NCBI GenBank assembly: GCA_947568835.1
Contig: OX387606.1
Coordinates: 20,183,940-20,247,939 of the forward strand
Reading direction: 5' to 3'
Source of the DNA: Protonemura montana
Taxonomy: Eukaryota; Arthropoda; Insecta; Plecoptera; Nemouridae
DNA: 64,000 nt
A program made the position numbers and the translations under genes. Below, piece by piece: positions 10,300-20,168 of the stretch. A model generated the notes under the pieces. It saw only the letters and a list, made by a program, of their open reading frames with translations, was not told the DNA's origin and did no database searches. Within the stretch, counting starts at the first letter, position 1; each line of letters opens with the position of its first letter.

Positions 10300-11275
10300 A
10301 CCGATGGGACCTTAAACTTTCACCCAGTTTCCGATTTGATATGACCTGTGACCCACGGGTCATCGTTATCTTCGGACCCGCATGCCTATACAAGAAAACA
10401 CTTCTCAACACATTCTAATTTATTATCATGAACATACGACACACATACAAAAGTGGCGCTGGAAATATATATATATATATATATTTTTTTAATCTTTCCG
10501 CCGGAAGATGCAATTTACATGCTAGTTTGAAACGTTGTCGGTAACAGAGCAGAGTACAGGCAAGATGTCAGCGAGACAAGTTTCTGTATAAAAAAAAATA
10601 CTTTGTCGCTGAATCCTGACTGAATTATATGTTTTTTATTACCGGCATCTCAATATGTTATTCCAAGCCAAGACCTTTGACACATACCGACATCAGCGAC
10701 CAGTAAAAATGCAGTCATCAATGGAATGATGAATCATCTGAAAATATCTGAAAATAAGAATGCCAACATCTCATAGCGACGACAACAATCGAATGCTTAG
10801 CTCGAAGCGAGCTTCATCTGAAGACTCGGATGTTTCTTCGGCGGATGGATGACAGCTTCTCGTTGCTTGCCCATGGTTTGTTTGCCGATGCCCGATGCCG
10901 CGCGCCTTGATTCTCTCCACAGACCCAGGTACATGAGATGGGATGAAATGGGAGCCAATCGTTCGGCGGTAGTAAACAATAATGTCGTTGTTATTTCACG
11001 CGTCGAAGTGACTCGGCAAAGTTTTCAAGAAGCGAGCATCTGTTCTTTATTCAGACATAATATGCGGCCTAAACATCTCGCCTCGGATCCATGGTCTTCA
11101 CTCCTGAGGAATAGTTTGAACCATGACTCACATTGCCTCACCGATACTTTTATGTATGTATCTTCTTGTTATGTTTTTAGGATTTAGATAAGATTTTCTT
11201 CCTACTGTAGATGGTATACGGATCTTGAGATAGCTTGCATTGTCCTGATTTCTCAGTACCAAACATTGATTGGTT
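10300..11275. other. Spacer with (AT)n microsatellite
   Basis: No exon supported. An (AT)n run of about 20 bases lies at 10,464-10,484 and is followed by T7. The open frames at 10.8-11.2 kb have no domain or splice signals. Confidence 0.5.
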
Positions 11276-11570
11276 TGGCGTGCTGGAAATATCGTTCTGT
11301 GAGATCACTGAAGTTAAGTAACACTGCGCTGAGTCCAATCTCGGATGGGTGACCATATATTTCACGAATAGTTCTTTTCGGTAGAGAGGTTGGCGCCAGA
11401 CATTGCGTGTCAACTGTCGACAGAAATCAGTAGAAGAATTCAGTTGTGCGAGATGTGCTGTTCTTTGGAATGTCTTAGAGCTCTTCGACAGGAGTAGCCT
11501 TCGAGCCGGCAAAGGGTTTATCTCCTCTCTTCCAGACTAGATTAAGTTCATTATCAGCTTCTTCATCACA
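11276..11570 (+). mobile_element. 5S-rRNA-derived SINE, plus orientation
   Basis: The head carries GAGATCACTGAAGTTAAGTA, CACTGCGCTGAGTCC and CGGATGGGTGACCAT, which match 5S rRNA box A and box C. About 150 bases on, the tail contains GAGCTCTTCGACAGGAGTAG, GAGCCGGCA, GGGTTTATCTCC and GACTAGATTAAGTTCATTATC, matching in order the tail of the copy at 33.5 kb. Head plus shared tail makes this a SINE rather than a stray 5S pseudogene. Confidence 0.75.
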
Positions 11571-13561
11571 GACAGCAGAAAGTTTCTTGCACTTCTGGAT
11601 TTTTACCCTTTTAATGGATCGTAGAATTTGTGACGTATTACTAAAATCTGTAGAATTGTAATCGGGGATATCACACTTCAAAATCGTTGCATGTGGCTTG
11701 ACCTTGGCAGTGAGTGATCCCTGTCTAAAAAAAAAAACACATCACCCAGACAAAAAAAACTTCTTGGCTCATAATTTCCACGGCTTTCCACGGCTCTAAA
11801 GACTGCTATTTTCCCAAAACATTAACATTTAATGAAAATCATTGTGTTATTTCCTCCTACACTATGCAATGCCGAGTGGAAAGCTTCACATTTGGGCGCC
11901 TCCTATCTCTAACACCCAAAAGGCACCACAGACAAGAAGAAGAGAAAAAAAAACGCATAGTGTTATGCAGTATGTTACAGTTGTGGTGTTATTCATAAGG
12001 CGGTGACCGCTGGATTAATAGCCACGGCGTCTCTGATCTGTCATGACTTTGTTTTACCCAGTGTATATTTGCCCACTCATTGCCTCTAATCTCTTAGCAT
12101 TAGCGGCAAACTCCAGTAGCTAATTATTTAGCCGGTCGGTCCGGTCGGCTTGTAGTCGAGCGGGGATCGTGCTCTTTCATTATTTCCTAATACATTTTGC
12201 CGCCTGCCATGCCATAGGTACTACCTATACACTGCCTTTCTGACTGTCATGGTTGTCTTTAGATTGTGTATAGCCTACTTTTATTGTTTAGTAGCAGTAG
12301 GTAGGTACGCACGAAACCGTCGTGTGAAAATAAAATGGAAATAATGGGCATTTTCCTTGAAGTTATAATACAGTCCGAACAACAATGTGCAGGCTTTAAG
12401 AATATCGCTAAACTATGCTCTTGTTTTTCAATCAGTGCCACGCCACGAAAACTTTGCTTTGAGAAGGAAAAATATGAAAAATCTTGATTCAGACGAAGCA
12501 TGGTGACGTGGGTATAACCGAGTAATCAATATTTCTCGATATTTATCCAGATCACCTTCCAAGCTCCGTTGTACAGAAATTGTCGGCAGCCGTTCGTGCT
12601 TTTGGTCGTTTCGCTGTCATCCCCAGAGGGAGATGGCTTCTTTAACCGCGATATTACGCCACTCTAATCCCTCCTGAAAATCAGTTTTTATAAGCTCATT
12701 GATAACACGGCAATGGACGGAGACATAATATTTGCTGTGATCGTAAGGCCTCCACCCTTCCCCGCTTAAATTCCCTAGTGGGTAGTCCATGGGTCTCAGA
12801 TGGGATCATCTCCACTCCTCGCCCCGTATGTAAGCAGCTTCCCGGCATTTTCATCTAGCCATGAAACCCGGCAAATATCAACCCTAAGCTGATTTCTCAG
12901 CGGCATAATCATTTTGCAGATTTCATATTCATTTCATTTCGGGCACCGCTAGTTCTGTATAACTTCTTGAACAACGTCATCAAGGCTTGTAGCAAACACT
13001 TGCTAGCACCAAATTATTTCTATCTTTCCTCAACATTCAAACATCTCTTGGTAAGCACAGCAAAACTATTGCAGAACGCAAAATTTATTCCATACTTTAA
13101 AAAAAAACTAGATTGCAAGAAAAGACTGAAAACAATATTGAATGAATTTCACATCGTGCTATGGATTCCGTATATTGTGACTGTAAAGTAAAGGTAATAA
13201 CAAGTTTAACAGAATCAATCGTGCAAGCAGAGACTAAACGAGAACTCACTTTTGACTATGCAAAGATAAAGCTATATGATAGCAAAATAAATATCAATCC
13301 GCCTTCACTGAGGACCAATCGAATTTGCATATCCATTTCCCTTCCAACAACTTTGACAGAAGATCTTTGCGGAAAGACTAGCACAAACACAAGCGGCGAC
13401 AACTGCGTTATAAATAATGACTCGCTCACTCGATCGTCGTGCTAGTAATTTCATTTTCCAAGAATCCATGGCTCTACTAAAGTGATTCGACATCCTACTT
13501 TTAATAAAGCACTCAATTATTTTAAAAACCCCGGCTTGAAAATTACTTGCCATCAGCGACA
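11571..13561. other. Gene-free spacer
   Basis: No supported exon, domain or repeat beyond short A runs. GC and codon patterns do not suggest coding. Confidence 0.5.
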
Positions 13562-13590
13562 TCGTCGTCGTCGTCGTCGTCGTCGTCATC
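13562..13590. repeat. (CGT)n microsatellite
   Basis: About nine CGT units ending in CATCG. Confidence 0.9.
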
Positions 13591-13819
13591 GGGAAAAGGA
13601 ATTCGTTTAGTAAGATAATTCAATTTCCGTGTTTTATTTCATAATATTGTCTCAGTGAATCAAACTTTGATGTTACTTCAGCTCTCTCCAGACTACATCG
13701 AATCTCTGTACTACATTGATTTTATAGCCTACGGTTATTTCACAGCAGTGCTTTAACATTTGAAAGAGTTTTTGGGTAGAAAAATTCAAACACGCCAAGT
13801 TAAATACTTTTAAATTTAC

Positions 13820-14005
13820 AACTTTAGAGCAAACTCTTAGAGCAAACTTTAGAGCAAATTTACAGCAAACAAATCTCATGGTATTTTCTTCCTATTCCAC
13901 AAAAACAATTCCAAATTAGCTCGTTAACTTTGTGTTTCGCGTTGATTTGTTGTAAATGTAATGTAAATTGTAAGTGTAATGTTTTCAATGTAATTTGTAG
14001 TCATT
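13820..14005. repeat. Short degenerate tandem repeats
   Basis: Three imperfect AGAGCAAACT(C)TT units lie at about 13,828-13,870. TGTAATGTAA-like words recur at 13,950-14,000. No coding signal. Confidence 0.45.
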
Positions 14006-17000
14006 TGAAACCTCGTTTCTTACTATCCGCACCAAATATTGTTTCTAAGCATGACAAATATCGACCGACGCATGGGATGCAGTTACACGTTGAATAAACC
14101 ACATGCATTTTACGCAACATGAAACGCATTAGAGTAAATCGTTCAAATCAATCTTATTTAAAGAAATACCAATTAATTCTAGTTCTTGGTAAGGGTAAAA
14201 AGTTGATTGAGAGCGCATTTAAGAACAGGGCTAGATTTCTTATCATACGCGTGTACGTAATACCGATTTCTGAGAAATAAACAAAAAGACATTGACAATT
14301 ACCTCTTTTCACCTCCTCATACGTGCTTTTCCAGCCCCGGCACTGAGTGAAGGGGCCATGGGGTGTGACAGAAGTTGGGGGGTTGACGAGATGTGGGGGT
14401 GAATGGGGGACGTTTTGACACAATTTGCCAGCATCACCCTACACCTCGCGTAGAAAATTGAATCCATCAAGCCATGGTAGTAGCCTCTTTCCATTTGATC
14501 GCATTGCCGTTGCATTCGAAGTGGTGACAGTGACAAAATAAAACATCAAAAACCCTTTGACGCCCTCCCGACCCTGCACTATACGTATACGAGAGGTTTT
14601 CTGTTGATAAATTGGCGTGATTTTAGATTTTTACGGCATTAACTTGATGGAATCGTTCTTCCATGTAGGTGTTTAGGATCATATGAGATTTAGGACACCT
14701 CTCAGGCAGATATAATTTTAAGCTATTTTCGATGATAAACTTATTATATGTTACAATGCACTAAATACATGCTACTGTACTGTATTGTTTTGGGAAAAAC
14801 CTCTAGGAATTTGACAGCAATAAGGACCAGACAGATAACTTGCTTTCACTTGCTGTAAGAAAGAATGTGTATTCGTAATCCAGGCAAACCATTTCCAACC
14901 ATTAACCAGGTAATCCAGGCTAGACACATTTCTGTTGGTAAATCTATGTCGAAAACAACGTTCCTTGCTAGTCAGTCTTTTATATTCGTCTTTATTCACC
15001 CAATATTAATATTCCACACGAGATTTTAAAGTCAACGTCGGATATGTTCGTGAATCCAAGTGATTTTTTTAAAAGTAGCAGCTCACAAAGTTTCGGGCCT
15101 TGGGCCCACGGGTCCCTGTTTCAAGTCCCGAGGGAGCCGGCATGAGTGAATCTGGTCACGTGGGCATCAAACGCGTCAAACTAACCGCATGTCACCTTGT
15201 CACGATATTTTCAAATCGCTGGACAGCGCTCACGTCAACACAGATGGAAAAAATCACAATTTTTACCGTGAATTTGCATTTGCGATTGTTTTAAGTTTTG
15301 AGTCATTTTTTTTACCAGCTCGGGCTCGAACGTGAGAATATTTGTAAATAGGTGAGTGTGAATACGTGCGTTCGATTGTACCTGAAATGGTGGGGTAATA
15401 ATTCAACCATGTAGTAGTAATTGGATTTTGATATACACGATATTTTTTCAAATTATATGTACATAAAACTATTTTCGTAAGTAGTAAATTTTAATGAAAA
15501 TGCATCGATACACTCAGAAAACATGGAATACGCCGTATTCTAGCAAGAAACTTTAGTAGAAAACACTAGATGTATAATTCCACACTGTACAGTCTAAAAC
15601 ACTTCATTTGCAATTGTGCTATCGTGTGCCTGAAAAGATTTCATCTGGAGATTAAATAAATAATTCACTTGAGCCACGTATATACTTAAAATGCATAGAT
15701 CGCCTATCATATTTTGATAAAGAACTGATATATTTTGCTTAGCAAAGAAATATCTTAATGCGCCTATCCGAGAGGTCCAACATATAAACCAATTATACCT
15801 CCACAGCTTACCTGATAAATATACACAGTAGCATGATACTGCATTTTGAAAAATAATAACCCACCTTGTACCATACTCAAAAACTTTTTTTCTTGCCCCC
15901 ATATTTGTTTTCCATAAAGTGCCAGCACCGTTGGCTTATTAGAGAGCGGCACAAAGATGCTCTGTAATTAAGTTATCCGAGTGTGAAGTTGCCTGACTTA
16001 GCTTTCGCGTTGCTCAAAGTCGTCTAGAGTGAGCCAGTGGTCGGTCGTCGGTATCTCCTATACCGGGGTCACAATTCCTTTCCCAAGTTCCACGACCACT
16101 TTGCGCCTCTCGAGGCGGCACATAACCCACGAGCTCGATGGTCATTTGGTCACCTGATTGGTCGACCTAAGAGCAAGTCTACTGCAAGTAATAACGCTAA
16201 AACTTGAGCGCCAAGTGGCCTGCTCGGAAATTAGGTTAGCTTCTCGCCGACGTCTAAGTGTTTAGTGAATTTGTTGCGCCTCGAGGGCGGAGGGCGGGAG
16301 GACAGCGGCGATGGCGACCGGGGAGACTAATCGAATCATTCATCGACACCATCCGTTGCAAGACATGGGCGGGAAATGTATTTTCACGCGCGTGGAAAAC
16401 TGAAGACGCCGCCGTCCGCCATAACATGATTGCTTCTGATAGAAAGGCTGCTTCTGAAAGGGTGTGCATGGTGTTGCAGTTGCTGCTAATGGTGAAAATC
16501 TTGTATACCACTTTACGTGGACTTCAGTTTTTTGCATTACATTTCTATAAAGGCATGTGCCGTTTAAAAGGAGCTGCCATTTTAACTGTCTTCTTTCTTC
16601 AATAATCTTAATTTTCTTTAATCAGAACCGATTTCTTCCATACTTTCTTGATCTTTCAATCACCTTTCTTATTTACTTCATTCCAATTTTCTCCTCTCTC
16701 CACCACACTCGCATGTACTTTTCTCATGCATCTTTCTCTTTGTCAACTGCTCTTCCTCTTCTCTATTCTTTTCTTCAAATCTTTCCTGAAATTCCTTTAT
16801 TTTTTTAACTGATTCAGTACCAGTTTTAAAATTTCCGGTTGCATAAGCAGCCAGAGTTTAAAATACAAATGAAGTATCTGATTGGCATGATCATGGAGAT
16901 GCGACTTTAACTGGTACCTTTACATTGTACAACAGTATCTAAAAAAGAAAAAGGGTGAAAGTAAAATAATGCAAACAAAATGTACAAGCAATTATTTTGG

Positions 17001-17033
17001 GCCACTTTGTACTTAGCTCGGCGCCCTTTTTTT
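14006..17033. other. Gene-free spacer with a tRNA-like box B
   Basis: No exon supported. TGTTTCAAGTCCCG at 15,117-15,130 resembles a Pol III box B, in text rich in GGGCC and GAGGGAG. It may be a worn tRNA-derived SINE, but no full cloverleaf is visible. The stretch 16,600-16,810 is pyrimidine-rich on the plus strand. Confidence 0.4.
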
Positions 17034-17375
17034 CTGGATGCAGCGTCCGACCTTGTTGCCCACACCGTCTGCCTTGGCGTCTCACTCCAGACCCTTGTCA
17101 CTTAGTAGTTATGGATACCTCTACACCCCTCGCCCACGACCTTAGAGAGGAAAATGTCAACGTTAGGCGAGAAACACTTTCTCTGTTCCTCGAGAGTTGA
17201 CCATACCGACTTTGGCACAAGTTTGATAGCAGCCACAATGGTTGGCAACGAGGCTGGCTTTTCAGATTTTCGGCTTTCTGCATTCGACACTGTCGCATTT
17301 TGAGAAACTCATCGGTTTGGTGGCCAAGGCAACCACCATCAACAGTAGCATTGCGAAAATCTTCAGCGCCACCAT
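17034..17375 (-). pseudogene. Dead copy 6 of the single IGFBP-domain family
   Basis: Both coding exons are still recognisable on the minus strand, at about 17,375-17,213 and 17,140-17,034. The signal peptide region, the CAK end of exon 1 and the start of exon 2 after a CTCTCTAAG acceptor can be aligned to copy 4. The copy is broken, with about three or more disabling changes spread over both exons, and several conserved cysteines are lost. The leader before the ATG (GCTCGTGCAAAACAAG) and the UTR exon upstream match copy 4, so it arose by segmental duplication rather than retrotransposition. It is old enough to have decayed but young enough to align easily. Confidence 0.85.
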
Positions 17376-17763
17376 CTTGTTTTGCACGAGCAGAAATGCG
17401 GGGAACTAAAAAAAGGATACGACTAATTGAAGATTCTATTCAATAGAAAGTTGTTTCAGTATGAAAGGACGAACGATTACGAACATAAACGAACCAAAAT
17501 TTACTTTATGACTTTATAATAGTTCGTATTTTTGTAACATTTTCCAAGAAACTTAATGTATGGACCTAAAATCTGCAAGTTTGCAGTCGGTGGTCAATCT
17601 ATGACAACACATGTCGGGCTTTGCCTCAATTTGCAATCTTAACCACACTTTTGATTTATATTTTCCTATTAATTAGTTACGAGTACTCACCATGACGCCT
17701 TTTTCTCTCCTAATCCGTTTCAAATGGGAGTTGGAAAGAAGTTCTCACAGAAAATGATCCCAC

Positions 17764-17800
17764 CTCGACCAAACTCTGTGACTGGCACGAAGTATTTATT
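17764..17800 (-). other. Remnant 5' UTR exon of the pseudogene
   Basis: The text ACAGAGTTTGGTCGAG followed by GTGGGA matches the end of the copy 4 UTR exon (GGCCGAG|GTAAGC). The donor differs from the strong GTAAGC of copy 4. Confidence 0.6.
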
Positions 17801-17957
17801 CTCTAAGTTTTCACAGTACTACAATTCAAAAAACCAAAAACATTGGGACTGAAACAATATAAGAAATAGGTTTCTTGATTTATGGATCGCATTAAGTCAT
17901 TCGCATGACAGCGTGCTTGTAGCTTGGCACGGGCTAAATTATGACAATGAACACATA

Positions 17958-18157
17958 CCCTAGCCTAGATAGAGACGAGGGATAACCCGGTGCAGGTACC
18001 AGGGACAGCCGGAACCAATCCATGCACTCTGGATGTACGGAATGTGAGTGAAGGAACTGTACTAACGTCAGTTGCCCCTAAAAGGACTGCAATTCCAATA
18101 CCTGACCTAGCGCAGTGAACTTTAGTGATCTCACGAGAACCGGTGTTTCCAACACGC
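17958..18157 (-). mobile_element. 5S-rRNA-derived SINE upstream of the pseudogene
   Basis: On the minus strand the 5S head (18,157-18,091: GAGATCACTAAAGTTCACTG and similar) is followed by a tail ending CCGGGTTATCCCTC...CTAGGCTAGGG at about 17,958. The flank TTATGACAATGAACACATA resembles that of the SINE upstream of copy 4. It is the same ancestral insertion, duplicated with the gene. Confidence 0.65.
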
Positions 18158-18161
18158 CCAT

Positions 18162-18336
18162 CCGTTCGGTGGTCACCTATATCCAAAAGCTGACCGAGCG
18201 CAGTGTTGCTTGACTTCGGTGATCTCACGAGGACCAGTGTTTCCAACTTTCTAAATCGTTCGGTGGTCACCCATCCAATACCTGACCCAGCGCAGTGTTG
18301 CTTAACTTCAGTGATCTCAAGAGAACACTGCCAGCA
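18162..18336 (-). repeat. Two extra 5S-like units in tandem behind the SINE head
   Basis: Units at 18,162-18,246 and 18,261-18,336 each run, on the minus strand, from GATCACCGAAGTCAAG or GATCACTGAAGTTAAG, through CACTGCGCT, to GGATGGGTGACCACCG or its worn form. With the head at 18,091-18,157 this makes three head-to-tail 5S-like units about 85 bases apart. Confidence 0.65.
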
Positions 18337-20168
18337 CTCTTTCTTACGTCATCGCTTGCGCTACTAATTTCTAATTGATCTGTGATAATCTCAATAGAAT
18401 TTTAAGAAATGCCCAAAAAATTATTTAATGCCGATGATTCTCACCTACTTCATTTGTAAATCGTACTGCAAATAGTAATAATGGTTATTGTTATTTGTTT
18501 GTAATTGAGATTATATATGAGCTTAACTAGCTAAATTAATCTTCGATTGAACTACTCCGTGACAAAAGCTTTCGGCGTGGTTAATGATAAACATGCTCAA
18601 TAAGTTGAGAACACGAAAAAGCTGCATGCAAACTTTTCCAAATAACGCGTGTTAGCAAACGTGAATTACTTGTAAATCGAAGGAAATCGAAAGAATCCAT
18701 CGCTCAGAGCCTATCGAAAGAAATCGGAACGTAGGAAAACGTAGCGTGCCTTGGAACTGGCCGTAGGCGTCGAAAAGCGGCCTTCTTCGATGTTCGACGT
18801 CGCGACGTCCCTTTCCCGGCCAGTTTAATTGAATCGTGACATCACGCAAAACAATACAAACACCGCCAAGGCGAGCAATCCGTCACTCGCGTCATGTTTT
18901 CCTCGAGATTGATTGTTAGTTTCAGAATCAGATTGATCACATGGTTTTATGAATTTTATACAAATAAGCATGGTTTTTATACAACTTTGCGTGACTTCTG
19001 TTGCCAGTCCATCTGAAAACTCCTTCCAATCGAAATTGTATTTCCATTTAGTTGCGTGTATATGATTTGCAGATAAATCGATTATTTTTAAATGTAGGTT
19101 ACCTCGGGTAAAGTTAATGTAGGTAGGTTCACACTAAAGGTTACTTAGGTTCCATAAAGTAAAATTGATCTGTGCACTTTTGCACACAACCTAAAACCTA
19201 CGTATCCATGTCGAAGTTGGGATGAAATAAAATCATTTCATTTCAAGAGTCAAGACTGTGCATTCGGGTTGTGTACCACGTAGTCTTGAAATCGTGTTTT
19301 CGTGCCACATGACCGATTCAAACCACGTCCAGTGGCTATCTCTTTTACACAACCCCTTAGGGTTGGGCCAACTTTAGACGCACGAGCAACTTTGGAAACA
19401 AACAGGTAACAATTGACTGAGCTATTTGTAAACTGTAACTGGTAACTTGATGGTGTATAGACGTGACGGGTGCAGGATACAAACCAGTGGTCAAAGACGG
19501 CGTCTTCAAGTCAGTCTCTCCATCCCCTCGCCCGTTTTCCTTTCAACCCCTAGACTTCTTTACAGATCCAGTCTGAGTTTCGTGGATTCTCTTCCTGAAA
19601 TCCCAAGAGGGAGGAACGATCCCAATCATCCCAATCATGTGCACAGTCGAGGAGAGAAATTTCAGTGAAGGATTTAGTTCAGCGGAAAAAAGAGAGAGAA
19701 ACGAAAAATAAAATGATGTTTTCTGGTGAATGATTTTAATTAAAGTTCTGTTGAGTGTTGATGACAATTTAGAAAATCTGTGTACACCACAAATAGCGTG
19801 TTCAACTGCACACAGAGGGTGAAAAAAACATTTTTTAGTGATCTAAATTTTCGTAAAAAGATCGAATTAAACTCCCATGTGGATAAATTAGTTGAATTCG
19901 AAAATTTGGACTCCGACATGTTTTCAGGTGGCCGTGCCTAACGTCTTATACTACGATTTGAAAATGTTATTCGTCGGCCTTGGTATCTCAAAACGGTCTC
20001 GTTTATGATCTTAAGCTTGAAACAAATGTTTAAACCCGTGTTTTGACTATCATTTGTTGCAAGAATCCTTGTAAATGGTAAAAGGAGGACCTAATCTATT
20101 ACATCTTCGTTCATTTAGCCCTCTGCTTGAATCGTAGACCCTTGAATTGTTGGTTAGCTCCTGCTTTT
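18337..20168. other. Spacer upstream of the 923-aa gene
   Basis: No coding exon supported. A CpG-bearing stretch at 18,650-18,830 includes the palindrome GACGTCGCGACGTC at 18,796-18,809. Non-coding first exons and the promoter of the following plus-strand gene probably lie here, but no unique site can be picked. Confidence 0.4.
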
